Below are positions 1 to 11,028 of a stretch of 64,000 nt of DNA, piece after piece (position 1 is the first letter of the stretch; the number at the start of each line of letters is the position of its first letter). The notes under the pieces are model-generated. The model did not search any database and was not told where the DNA came from. It worked only from the letters and a program-made list of their open reading frames with translations. The translations under genes were made by a program, and so were the position numbers. The stretch spans positions 15,386,662 to 15,450,661 of the forward strand of contig NC_048541.1 in the NCBI RefSeq assembly GCF_902806685.2, read 5' to 3'. This stretch comes from Maniola hyperantus. Taxonomy: Eukaryota > Arthropoda > Insecta > Lepidoptera > Nymphalidae.

Positions 1-115
1 CTGCCATACCCCTTCCAGGTTAGCCCGCTATCATCTTAGACTGCATCATCACTTACTTTCAGGTGAGATTGCAGTCAAGGGCTAACTTGTATCTGAATAA
101 AAAATTTAAAAAAAA
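1..115 (+). repeat. non-LTR retrotransposon 3' tail with nested stem
   Basis: Tail-like repeat ending in an A-rich stretch. It can fold into two nested perfect stems: GTTAGCCC (19-26) with GGGCTAAC (79-86), and inside it GACTGCA (39-45) with TGCAGTC (70-76). The last ~40 bases recur at 52898-52936, again followed by a poly-A run. A structured 3' end followed by A-rich sequence fits a LINE or SINE 3' terminus recognised by reverse transcriptase. The class is inferred and no coding sequence remains. Confidence 0.5.
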
Positions 116-820
116 ACGCAAGATTTTGTACACCTTTATTACCTGTTATCTCCTAAAGCCACCATGATCCAAACAAACATTCAAACAAACGTTCCTCGCA
201 GTGTTAGGGGCCGGTTGTTTCCAAAAGCTTTGACGGACACGGAACCTTTAATATATGGCGCTAACGAACGTAAGTAAAGAAAAAGCGGTGATTTCAGCAT
301 CTATTAGCGCTAACGTTCGTTACAAAAGTTACGCTTTACGTTAACCGGTGCTGTCGCCTTGGGTGATCGTCAAATCAGTTCGTAACTTCATACTTCTTAC
401 AAACGGAATATTTTATTTACAAATTATAATGGAATCAATTTAATTCAAAGCTTTTAATGATAGTTTTTTTGAAGATTTTGTAAGAAAGAAAAAGTGTTTA
501 AAATGCGAAGTAGCAATATTAATAACTATGTATATAATTTAATATACTTAAAATGAAATAAGAAAAGGATACGGAGAAGTAAGTTAATTTTTAGGGTTAG
601 TTTCGCAACCAAAATAACAATGACGAACAGGTTTTTGTACAATGAAGCAACGCACTTAAATTAACAGATGTTAAAGTTCGTCTACGTCCGTTAAATTTTA
701 ACGAACGGATCTTACGAAGACCAATGGTTTGAAACAACCGGCCCTTAGGGATACTACGCAGAGAAACGCAGCTTTTGTAAAACAACGAAGGTCTGGCACG
801 CGCTGTCTCTTAGTTCATAA
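116..820 (+). repeat. repeat G fragment, interrupted at 208-744
   Basis: The parts at 116-207 and 749-820 together match the arm at 54187-54350 (shared text such as ACACCTTTATTACCTGTTAT, AAAGCCACCATG and GTCTGGCAC). The TIR element at 208-744 splits the copy. 821-921 is AT-rich with nothing recognised. Confidence 0.55.
208..744. mobile_element. 537-bp TIR element with TTAG target duplications
   Basis: The element starts GGGCCGGTTGTTTC and ends with its exact reverse complement, GAAACAACCGGCCC. It is flanked by TTAG at 204-207 and 745-748. The interior repeats TAACGAACG-type motifs in both orientations and has no coding capacity, so this is a MITE or deletion derivative. If the duplication is read as TTA it would fit PIF/Harbinger; as TTAG the superfamily is unassigned. 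The insertion into repeat G is precise, because the split copy realigns to the intact relative at 54.2 kb. Confidence 0.7.
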
Positions 821-921
821 TTAAGCTATATTATGATTTCAGCTAGCATTTTGAATGCGCAAAATATTCGCATAATAAAAATAATCTATTTTAAAATGAT
901 TCTTAAAACATTTTATGAGTG

Positions 922-1933
922 TGCTAGATTAGCCTCAGAAGTATAGAGACAATAGAGTCAGGAATCACCTACTGAGAGCCTAAACCTTAGTTCGTTATCA
1001 AAAAGCTAGGGCGTGGTTGAAGGTAGAAAACAAAATAAAAGATTGTATAAGGAAATAAACTGTTTTATTCAGGGAAAAGTCCCTCCAAATCAAAGTTTAT
1101 CTTTACCATTAATTATTGCTTTATCATTATATAATTTATTATTTCCTTAAGAAAAATCTACCGCCAGTTCGAAAAAGCATATCTACCGAGAGAAAGAACT
1201 GGCAAGAAAAAACTCGGCGGGTGTCTATTCACAATTATTGAAAAATAGATACAACTATGGTAGGTATTACCATAACATATCCAACCCACATAGGGTATAA
1301 GCATAAACTATTACAAAGGAATACCAGATGTATAACAAATTACACATTAACCAACACATAAAACAACATACATAGTATAACAATAGAAATATAAAATCAA
1401 CAATATTCGTACCTGTAGGTATGTCACAGCTTCTTATTAAAAATAGGAAAATTAATGATGTCTACCGTCAAAGCAGAGCCATTTATAGCCCTTTGGCTAC
1501 CCTTTCCATAAGTATAATGATACCATATAAACTCAAATTCAATAGAGTCGACAATAGAGATTAAACTTTAGTTTTAAATTTATACACTTCAAAATTCCAC
1601 ATTATACTCTATTTAAATCTACAATTACTTTACTTCTAAAATATAATAAAATCAATTTCACCATGTAAGACCTTTGGATTAGCTGCTATATATTATCTGT
1701 TACGTCTGTAGTATTTTGTCTATCATTTTGACGTGCCTCTGTTTACAAATAAAATGTCAATGGTTTAGAATTAATTCTTAAGCAAAATCTAAAGAGTTTA
1801 GTAGCAATTTCAAGAAATAAATAGCAACTCTAACCATTTATCTTATACGGCCAAACTGACAATTGCTTCGTTCTCGAAGCAACAAAATAAAAACAAACAA
1901 TACGTAACGTAAATTTTTAACAACATCAAAACA
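922..1933 (-). repeat. LTR copy 1
   Basis: About 1012 bp with TG...CA ends on either strand. It carries variants absent from copies 2 and 3, for example ACAATAGAG near 950 where the others have ACAACAGAG. It contains the hairpin at 1863-1882. Confidence 0.65.
1863..1882. other. hairpin TTGCTTCG / CGAAGCAA with TTCT loop
   Basis: Perfect 8-bp inverted repeat around TTCT, near the outer end of the LTR, preceded by CGGCCAAACTGA. It recurs at 5367-5386 and has a covarying relative at 3580-3601 and 7087-7108. Confidence 0.7.
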
Positions 1934-1951
1934 TTTTTTTTTTTTTTTTTT
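1934..1951 (-). other. candidate polypurine tract, copy 1
   Basis: Eighteen T on the plus strand read as an A-tract ending directly at the TG of the LTR on the minus strand. A pure A-tract is a weak polypurine tract, but the position is exactly right. The equivalent in copy 2 is 5438-5456. Confidence 0.4.
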
Positions 1952-4407
1952 CAAACAACATGTCTGTGGCTTCCAACAAAATTAAAAAAAACATTTTAAA
2001 CATGTGTGTGACATACAAAATTACCACACAGTTTACTCTCAAAAATACAAGAAATATTTTTCTCGCCACAGCACATAAATGTTTCCAAACAAGATATCCT
2101 TTAACCCCATTGGTTTTAAACCAATATCAAAAAATATTTTTAACACCACTGGTATTAAAGCGATATTATAAAAATAGTTTTCAGCACCGTTGGTTCCAAC
2201 GTTTTAAAGTATCATCTACAAAATATCCTTCAACACCATTGGTTTTAAGGCAACATCGTAAACCATCATAAAATTGTCCCTTAACACCATTGGTTTTGAT
2301 CCATATATCACTATACAATTTTCCATTGATCGAACATTTGATCAAAGTTTTAAATAAATTCCAATAAAATATAGAGATGAATATTAAACAAAGAAAAATT
2401 GCAACTGAACAAATTGTAAATTATCAGAATTTAAAATAATATGTTTCATAAAAAAGAACCATCAAAATGAAAAAGTTACAAAAATATTAATATTTCAAAA
2501 TAAGTTAAATCATAAGAACTTTTTTTCAATTTCAAGTTAATAATTTTGCAAAAATAATAAAATACCATCGACTCTTACTCCTAAAGTACCAAAGTCAAAA
2601 CAAAGGGTAGGTATATAAAAAGTAATTATATGTAAGATATATCAAAACAAAACTAACTACTATGTTAGAAGAAGTAAAAATAATCAAAGAGTAAACTTAT
2701 CTAATTATCGTTATTTACTTTCAAAAATATTTTCTATTCAATCTCTTTTTGTCTATCTGCAATCAGTCCTTGGACTATACAAAAACATTTGTTGCTTCCC
2801 CACATCCAATGATGTGCCAACAACCTTCCTTTTTAAATAAATACCAAAACATTTTTCCACAATAAAATATAAAAATCCAAAAAGATCGTAAATAAAAACA
2901 TAAAGGTAGGTATCAAAAACTAAAATGTCAAAAAATACCACAAAAATAATTTACATTAAAAAGATCGTCAAAGAAGTAATCAATATCAAAAATAGTTAAA
3001 CACTTCAAACATCAAAAACGTCAAAAATCAAAAGTATTATTCAAACAAAACAACAAAATACGGCATTAAAAAATATTAAACACAAGTGGGTAGTCAATAA
3101 TCTCTAAATTCCAATATTCTAAATTTAAGTTTCAGGTTTAACCATAGTCCACCACGCTGGCCAAGTGTGGATTGGCAGCTCCATTACATCACATTACGTA
3201 ACGGTGGGTATATATAAAAAAACAATGACATCAAACAATCAGTAGCTACTAGACTTAGCGGCATAGCAACAGGATAAGACATCAGCAGCCTAACCTATCC
3301 TTATATAAAAACTACAAAAATAAACTCCAACAAAATTTCTTAATTATTGTAGGTAGGTATCACAAATCTTTCATCTCTACGTTTCGCGAGTGAGAACTCC
3401 GATGCAAAGTCAATAGCAAATTTACAAAAATGGCCACGCTAATCGCGTTTCTGATCAATGAATCATCAATATTTAACGAATTTTTCTTTTTTTTTTTTGG
3501 TTCTTTTTTTTCCTTCTTTTCTCTCTGTCATTATGTAACACATAAATAAATTATATACATCTATTCGGCCAACCTGAAAAGTACTTCGTTCTCGAAGTAC
3601 TTACATAGGAAATGCCTCAAGAACATAACTAAAAAAAAAAGTAAGATGACTCATCACTCGTAAAACAATATTCAATGATTCAATGTCAACATCACTATCA
3701 TATAAATTACGAATATACGGCTAGACGTCAGACGTAAATTAAAATAGAACACAAATTAATCATCAGTAAATATTTACTGACAAACTTGCTTTAGTTTTTC
3801 ACCGCTCGGTCAGTCTGACATTTAACCACATTTTATCGTATGATCATTTAATAAAAATTTCATACCAACTAACTACCTGCAAATTTTTACATTAATTTAC
3901 GTAATATCGATTTGTGTTACTAGCTGGGACATCATGCGATTAAACACCTTCAAACATTAATCTGAGTCATTGAAACAGAACATCTATACTGAACACAAAA
4001 TTACCCGCAAAAATTTTATTTATTTAGTACCCACATCTTTATTTCTATAATACAATTAGTTTTAAAACAAATAAAATGACGACAGGTACTATGAAACTGT
4101 GTTACTACATTACACAGAGTATTAATAGGTCCATGATTACGCAATAAAACTTTCTAAGGCCTACCTGCCTGAAAAATTGTCTTGCAAAAAAGTTTTAATT
4201 CACTTTCACTTTTTTTTTCATACCATATTTTCATATTAAGATTTCCAGATTTAGGGTATCCAATGTCCATTGTGGTACCTCTCGTGGACGTCAGTCATCA
4301 CAACGCCTGTTGGAACATCTTTGATGGCTTTTCACAAAGCCATCCGAATTCGCCGGTATTTCTGAAACTTGTACAAACTGCATTAGAAAAGGCACAATTC
4401 AGCCATA
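1952..4407 (-). other. internal region of LTR element, copy 1
   Basis: AT-rich with no gag, protease, RT or integrase similarity in any frame. The frame at 1960-2271 is a low-complexity translation of ACACCATTGG repeats (five copies, 2100-2300, spaced 39-51 bp). A second hairpin lies at 3580-3601. The near-identical copy is 5457-7916. Confidence 0.55.
3580..3601. other. hairpin AGTACTTCG / CGAAGTACT with TTCT loop
   Basis: Perfect 9-bp inverted repeat around the same TTCT loop as the hairpin at 1863-1882. It is preceded by CGGCCAACCTGA, clearly related to the CGGCCAAACTGA before the first hairpin. The copy-2 equivalent is 7087-7108. Confidence 0.7.
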
Positions 4408-4424
4408 TCGTATCCCACTTCTGA
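4408..4424 (-). other. primer-binding site candidate (tRNA-Leu), copy 1
   Basis: On the minus strand this reads TCAGAAGTGGGATACGA, directly after the LTR's terminal CA. An insect tRNA-Leu ends TCGAATCCCACTTCTGA plus ~5 nt including CCA, so complementarity is 16/17. The initiation point set back from the tRNA end is a known feature of micropia/mdg3 elements. Confidence 0.65.
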
Positions 4425-5437
4425 TGCTAGATTAGCCTCAGAAGTATAGAGACAACAGAGTCAGGAATCACCTACTGAGAGCCTAAACCTTAGTTCGTTA
4501 TCAAAAAGCTAGGGCGTGGTTGAAGGTAGAAAACAAAATAAAAGATTGTATAAGGAAATAAACTGTTTTATTCAGGGAAAAGTCCCTCCAAATCAAAGTT
4601 TATCTTTACCATTAATTATTGCTTTATCATTATATAATTTATTATTTCCTTTAAGAAAAATCTACCGCCAGTTCGAAAAAGCATATCTACCGAGAGAAAG
4701 AACTGGCAAGAAAAAACTCGGCGGTGTCTATTCACAATTATTGAAAAATAGATACAACTATGGTAGGTATTACCATAACATATCCAACCCACATAGGGTA
4801 TAAGCATAAACTATTACAAAGGAATACCAGATGTATAACAAATTACACATTAACCAACACATAAAACAACATACATAGTATAACAATAGCAATATAAAAT
4901 CAACAATATTCGTACCTGTAGGTATGTCACAGCTTCTTATTAAAAATAGGAAAATTAATGATGTCTACCGTCAAAGCAGAGCCATTTATAGCCCTTTGGC
5001 TACCCTTTCCATAAGTATAATGATACCATATAAAACTCAAATTCAATAGAGTCGACAATAGAGATTAAACTTTAGTTTTAAATTTATACACTTCAAAATT
5101 CCACATTATACTCTATTTAAATCTACAATTACTTTACTTCTAAAATATAATAAAATCAATTTCACCATGTAAGACCTTTGGATTAGCTGCTATATATTAT
5201 CTGTTACGTCTGTAGTATTTTGCCTATCATTTTGACGTGCCTCTGTTTACAAATAAAATGTCAATGGTTTAGAATTAATTCTTAAGCAAAATCTAAAGAG
5301 TTTAGTAGCAATTTCAAGAAATAAATAGCAACTCTAACCATTTATCTTATACGGCCAAACTGACAATTGCTTCGTTCTCGAAGCAACAAAATAAAAACAA
5401 ACAATACGTAACGTAAATTTTTAACAACATCAAAACA
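4425..5437 (-). repeat. LTR copy 2
   Basis: About 1013 bp, same TG...CA limits as copy 1. It shares its variant bases with copy 3 rather than copy 1. Confidence 0.65.
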
Positions 5438-5456
5438 TTTTTTTTTTTTTTTTTTT

Positions 5457-7916
5457 CAAACAACATGTCTGTGGCTTCCAACAAAATTAAAAAAAAACAT
5501 TTTAAACATGTGTGTGACATACAAAATTACCACACAGTTTACTCTCAAAAATACAAGAAATATTTTTCTCGCCACAGCACATAAATGTTTCCAAACAAGA
5601 TATCCTTTAACCCCATTGGTTTTAAACCAATATCAAAAAATATTTTTAACACCACTGGTATTAAAGCGATATTATAAAAATAGTTTTCAGCACCGTTGGT
5701 TCCAACGTTTTAAAGTATCATCTACAAAATATCCTTCAACACCATTGGTTTTAAGGCAACATCGTAAACCATCATAAAATTGTCCCTTAACACCATTGGT
5801 TTTGATCCATATATCACTATACAATTTTTCCATTGATCGAACATTTGATCAAAGTTTTAAATAAATTCCAATAAAATATAGAGATGAATATTAAACAAAG
5901 AAAAATTGCAACTGAACAAATTGTAAATTATCAGAATTTAAAATAATATGTTTCATAAAAAAGAACCATCAAAATGAAAAAGTTACAAAAATATTAATAT
6001 TTCAAAATAAGTTAAATCATAAGAACTTTTTTTCAATTTCAAGTTAATAATTTTGCAAAAATAATAAAATACCATCGACTCTTACTCCTAAAGTACCAAA
6101 GTCAAAAACAAAGGGTAGGTATATAAAAAGTAATTATATGTAAGATATATCAAAACAAAACTAACTACTATGTTAGAAGAAGTAAAAATAATCAAAGAGT
6201 AAACTTATCTAATTATCGTTATTTACTTTCAAAAATATTTTCTATTCAATCTCTTTTTGTCTATCTGCAATCAGTCCTTGGACTATACAAAAACATTTGT
6301 TGCTTCCCACATCCAATGATGTGCCAACAACCTTCCTTTTTAAATAAATACCAAAACATTTTTCCACAATAAAATATAAAAATCCAAAAAGATCGTAAAT
6401 AAAAACATAAAGGTAGGTATCAAAAACTAAAATGTCAAAAAATACCACAAAAATAATTTACATTAAAAAGATCGTCAAAGAAGTAATCAATATCAAAAAT
6501 AGTTAAACACTTCAAACATCAAAAACGTCAAAAAATCAAAAGTATTATTCAAACAAAACAACAAAATACGGCATTAAAAAATATTAAACACAAGTGGGTA
6601 GTCAATAATCTCTAAATTCCAATATTCTAAATTTAAGTTTCAGGTTTAACCATAGTCCACCACGCTGGCCAAGTGTGGATTGGCAGCTCCATTACATCAC
6701 ATTACGTAACGGTGGGTATATATAAAAAAACAATGACATCAAACAATCAGTAGCTACTAGACTTAGCGGCATAGCAACAGGATAAGACATCAGCAGCCTA
6801 ACCTATCCTTATATAAAAACTACAAAAATAAACTCCAACAAAATTTCTTAATTATTGTAGGTAGGTATCACAAATCTTTCATCTCTACGTTTCGCGAGTG
6901 AGAACTCCGATGCAAAGTCAATAGCAAATTTACAAAAATGGCCACGCTAATCGCGTTTCTGATCAATGAATCATCAATATTTAACGAATTTTTCTTTTTT
7001 TTTTTGGTTCTTTTTTTTCCTTCTTTTCTCTCTGTCATTATGTAACACATAAATAAATTATATACATCTATTCGGCCAACCTGAAAAGTACTTCGTTCTC
7101 GAAGTACTTACATAGGAAATGCCTCAAGAACATAACTAAAAAAAAAAAGTAAGATGACTCATCACTCGTAAAACAATATTCAATGATTCAATGTCAACAT
7201 CACTATCATATAAATTACGAATATACGGCTAGACGTCAGACGTAAATTAAAATAGAACACAAATTAATCATCAGTAAATATTTACTGACAAACTTGCTTT
7301 AGTTTTTCACCGCTCGGTCAGTCTGACATTTAACCACATTTTATCGTATGATCATTTAATAAAAATTTCATACCAACTAACTACCTGCAAATTTTTTACA
7401 TTAATTTACGTAATATCGATTTGTGTTACTAGCTGGGACATCATGCGATTAAACACCTTCAAACATTAATCTGAGTCATTGAAACAGAACATCTATACTG
7501 AACACAAAATTACCCGCAAAAATTTTATTTATTTAGTACCCACATCTTTATTTCTATAATACAATTAGTTTTAAAACAAATAAAATGACGACAGGTACTA
7601 TGAAACTGTGTTACTACATTACACAGAGTATTAATAGGTCCATGATTACGCAATAAAACTTTCTAAGGCCTACCTGCCTGAAAAATTGTCTTGCAAAAAA
7701 GTTTTAATTCACTTTCACTTTTTTTTTCATACCATATTTTCATATTAAGATTTCCAGATTTAGGGTATCCAATGTCCATTGTGGTACCTCTCGTGGACGT
7801 CAGTCATCACAACGCCTGTTGGAACATCTTTGATGGCTTTTCACAAAGCCATCCGAATTCGCCGGTATTTCTGAAACTTGTACAAACTGCATTAGAAAAG
7901 GCACAATTCAGCCATA
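5457..7916 (-). other. internal region of LTR element, copy 2
   Basis: Nearly identical to 1952-4407, differing mostly by single-base indels in homopolymers. No coding capacity. It includes the hairpin at 7087-7108. Confidence 0.55.
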
Positions 7917-7933
7917 TCGTATCCCACTTCTGA
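7917..7933 (-). other. primer-binding site candidate (tRNA-Leu), copy 2
   Basis: Same 17-nt sequence as 4408-4424, again abutting the CA end of an LTR (copy 3). Confidence 0.65.
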
Positions 7934-8860
7934 TGCTAGATTAGCCTCAGAAGTATAGAGACAACAGAGTCAGGAATCACCTACTGAGAGCCTAAACCTT
8001 AGTTCGTTATCAAAAAGCTAGGGCGTGGTTGAAGGTAGAAAACAAAATAAAAGATTGTATAAGGAAATAAACTGTTTTATTCAGGGAAAAGTCCCTCCAA
8101 ATCAAAGTTTATCTTTACCATTAATTATTGCTTTATCATTATATAATTTATTATTTCCTTTAAGAAAAATCTACCGCCAGTTCGAAAAAGCATATCTACC
8201 GAGAGAAAGAACTGGCAAGAAAAACTCGGCGGTGTCTATTCACAATTATTGAAAAATAGATACAACTATGGTAGGTATTACCATAACATATCCAACCCAC
8301 ATAGGGTATAAGCATAAACTATTACAAAGGAATACCAGATGTATAACAAATTACACATTAACCAACACATAAAACAACATACATAGTATAACAATAGCAA
8401 TATAAAATCAACAATATTCGTACCTGTAGGTATGTCACAGCTTCTTATTAAAAATAGGAAAATTAATGATGTCTACCGTCAAAGCAGAGCCATTTATAGC
8501 CCTTTGGCTACCCTTTCCATAAGTATAATGATACCATATAAAACTCAAATTCAATAGAGTCGACAATAGAGATTAAACTTTAGTTTTAAATTTATACACT
8601 TCAAAATTCCACATTATACTCTATTTAAATCTACAATTACTTTACTTCTAAAATATAATAAAATCAATTTCACCATGTAAGACCTTTGGATTAGCTGCTA
8701 TATATTATCTGTTACGTCTGTAGTATTTTGCCTATCATTTTGACGTGCCTCTGTTTACAAATAAAATGTCAATGGTTTAGAATTAATTCTTAAGCAAAAT
8801 CTAAAGAGTTTAGTAGCAATTTCAAGAAATAAATAGCAACTCTAACCATTTATCTTATAC
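7934..8860 (-). repeat. LTR copy 3, truncated
   Basis: Matches copies 1 and 2 up to TTATCTTATAC at 8860, then diverges. The ~85 bp outer segment with hairpin and TG start is missing. The break lies 31 bp from the TIR transposon at 8892; the 8861-8889 spacer belongs to neither. Confidence 0.65.
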
Positions 8861-8891
8861 AAGCATGTTATGTTAAATATTGATTAAACTA

Positions 8892-8918
8892 GCGGCACGC
8901 TATGATGGCCGGTTTGAC
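8892..8918 (+). repeat. 5' terminal inverted repeat of the DD82E element
   Basis: 27 bp, exact reverse complement of 11029-11055. The flanking TA at 8890-8891 is the target duplication. 8919-9460 is the 5' non-coding part, with no promoter assigned. Confidence 0.92.
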
Positions 8919-9460
8919 GTTTGTCCGCTCATGAAGTTCCGTATTAATTGATAACGACTTTGAAGGAAATAATTGTATTACTTTATTGACGATAGTGATG
9001 TGCAGAGATTCATAAATTTTATCGAATGTAGTTTTAGGTTTAGGACTCAAAATTTATTTATTAAATTGATTTCTTAAATGTATACAAGTGTAGAAAAATC
9101 AGTTTGCACCATTTAAGGGGTGAATGTACTTGTGAATATGAACAATTTTCACTATGTGGACAAACCTCTGAAATCGCAAAAAAATATCAATAAATTTTTA
9201 AAAATGGAATCTAATACGATCGTCACATAGGATCGCTGGCTAGCACAACTACTACCTCCGGCAAACTCGCGTCAATGCTCAATGCAAAACAAAGCAGTTT
9301 CGAATTGACGTTGCTTCGAAAAGTATAAACTGTCAGTGCAATGCGATTGTGATATAGTTTTGACCTGGCTTTGGATTTCAAATATTGATACTGCATTACT
9401 GTTGACCCTTGCTCGTTAATTTGGACTCTGTTCAAGCCCTTTGTTGTGGATTTCGTCGAT

Positions 9461-10801
9461 ATGACCGAACGTACGCAGAGAACTGTTCTAAATAGTCAGA
9501 CACGTGAGTTCCTAATACGCCTTCGTAACTATTTCGATCGTGAAGCTCAAAATGGAGGGCCAATTTTACCTATAACGTCAGTGGTTGAACGCGTAGCTGA
9601 TGCGCTTAATATTGGACAACGAACTGTTAGACGGATAACTAAAAAAAAATATGGCGAGACTGGCACAGAAGAAAATAAACTTCACACACCAAAAAAGAGA
9701 AAACGAGCAAAACCAGTCGTAGGCATCGATAGCTTTGATGCCGATGCTATCCGAAGACATGTTTACGGCTACTATTTACAGAAGGAGTATCCAACAAGAA
9801 AAAAGTTGGTGCATTCACTGAAGGAAGCTGGATTATTCTTCGGTGGGGAAAGTTCTTTAACGAAGATTTTGAAGACCATTGGATTTCGATACAAAAAATG
9901 TAACAAACGCAAAATATTGATGGAAAGATTTGATATAGCGATGGCAAGGTATACTTTTTTACGGCAAGTGAAAGAAATCAAAAATTGGCAAAATGTTGTG
10001 TTCTTGGATGAAACATGGCTTAATGCTAACCATACTGTAGGCCGTTCTTGGAACGATGACACAGCAGCATCTACTTCCAAAGTTCCTGTAGGAAAAGGAT
10101 CGCGACTTATAATTTGTCACGCCGGAACCATCAACGGGTTTGTCGAAGGTTCTCTCATGGCTTTTGCGTCAAAAACCACTGGAGACTATCATGAAGACAT
10201 GAATGGAGAAAAGTTTACTGAATGGTTTACCTCAATGTTGTGTAGCCTCCCTGAACCATCTATTATAATTATGGACAACGCCCCATACCACTCGATGCAA
10301 ATTGACAAGCCACCTGCCCAATCCCAAAAGAAAGCTGATATCGTCGCATGGCTTCGTAAAAATGGCGTAGATGCAAACATGAATATGTTAAAAGCGGAAT
10401 TAGTACGTCTTTTAAAAGAAAACAAACCAACCAAGATCCGATACGTCATTGACGAAATAGCATTAGAACATGGGCACAGAGTTATACGGTTACCGCCTTA
10501 CCATTGTGAGTATAATGCGATTGAGTTGGTGTGGGCTCAAATTAAGGGATATGCTGCAAGACACAATACAGAACCCCCATTTACCACAAAAAAAATGCTA
10601 AAATTATTAGAAGAAGCTTGTGAACATGTGACTAAAGGAGACTGGGAAAAGGTTGTGAATAGAACTGTTAAATTAATAAGGGAAGATTATGAAAGAGATG
10701 TGAAAATAGATAATATTATAGAAAACGAACATATAATTATTAATGTATGTGATGATAGCAGTGACGACAGTGAAAATAGTAGTATGGACGAATCTGATTA
10801 A
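9461..10801 (+). CDS. DDE transposase, IS630-Tc1-mariner superfamily, DD82E spacing
   Basis: 446 aa from the ATG at 9461; the frame is open five codons further upstream but only to a GTG. It would cut and rejoin the element's ends in the nucleus. Residues ~10-65 contain a basic helix-turn-helix (NIGQRTVRRITKKKYG), followed by a KKRKRAK nuclear-localisation-like cluster (~78-84). A second helix-turn-helix region spans ~108-165 (PTRKKLVHSLKEAG to GFRYKK), the usual DNA-binding half. Catalytic residues are D183 in VVFLDETWLN, D272 in IIIMDNAPYH and E355 in PPYHCEYNAIELVW. The long D-E spacer holds a helical, SAP-like insertion (WLRKNGVDAN...LKAELVRLL). The C-terminus is acidic and serine-rich. 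AATAAA signals lie at 10908 and 10917. No frameshift or internal stop was seen. Confidence 0.92.
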   Translation: MTERTQRTVLNSQTREFLIRLRNYFDREAQNGGPILPITSVVERVADALNIGQRTVRRITKKKYGETGTEENKLHTPKKRKRAKPVVGIDSFDADAIRRHVYGYYLQKEYPTRKKLVHSLKEAGLFFGGESSLTKILKTIGFRYKKCNKRKILMERFDIAMARYTFLRQVKEIKNWQNVVFLDETWLNANHTVGRSWNDDTAASTSKVPVGKGSRLIICHAGTINGFVEGSLMAFASKTTGDYHEDMNGEKFTEWFTSMLCSLPEPSIIIMDNAPYHSMQIDKPPAQSQKKADIVAWLRKNGVDANMNMLKAELVRLLKENKPTKIRYVIDEIALEHGHRVIRLPPYHCEYNAIELVWAQIKGYAARHNTEPPFTTKKMLKLLEEACEHVTKGDWEKVVNRTVKLIREDYERDVKIDNIIENEHIIINVCDDSSDDSENSSMDESD

Positions 10802-10907
10802 TTATGGCCTTTTGTGGCACCTTTTTCGGTATCTTTTGTATTCATATGTTTCTTGTGTGCATATAAAGTATGTATATTCATTTTCGTTCAAATATTCAGT
10901 TCGTTCA

Positions 10908-10922
10908 AATAAATTAAATAAA
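10908..10922 (+). promoter_or_regulatory. polyadenylation signals of the transposase gene
   Basis: Two overlapping-range AATAAA hexamers at 10908-10913 and 10917-10922, about 110 bases past the stop codon and inside the element. Confidence 0.5.
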
Positions 10923-11028
10923 CATATACATTTTTGTTTTATTAAACCTATTTAATCAGGTACAAAAACAAAACTTAATTGTTTTTTGTTCGAGAATAAA
11001 TTGACATTCCACATCACTATTGTAATGT

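Larger units (their letters stand above)
922..8860 (-). mobile_element. tandem non-coding LTR retrotransposon (LTR-int-LTR-int-LTR)
   Basis: Three near-identical ~1-kb direct repeats begin at 922, 4425 and 7934, separated by two near-identical internal regions, giving a period of 3503-3509 bp. Read on the minus strand, each LTR starts TG, ends CA and is followed at once by TCAGAAGTGGGATACGA. That matches 16 of 17 nt of the complement of a tRNA-Leu 3' region, offset 5 nt from the CCA end, as reported for mdg3/micropia-type Gypsy elements. A long A-tract precedes the LTR as a candidate polypurine tract. No gag or pol frame exists, so it is a LARD-like non-autonomous element. The right-hand LTR lacks its outer ~85 bp and no target duplication is visible. 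A plain 3.5-kb tandem repeat or an assembly duplication is the alternative. Confidence 0.7.

Noticed and set aside
1960..2271. 103-codon frame with repeated PLVL motifs, repeated at 5508-5777
   Set aside because: It is a low-complexity translation of ACACCATTGG DNA repeats in the LTR element's internal region, on the strand opposite to the element.
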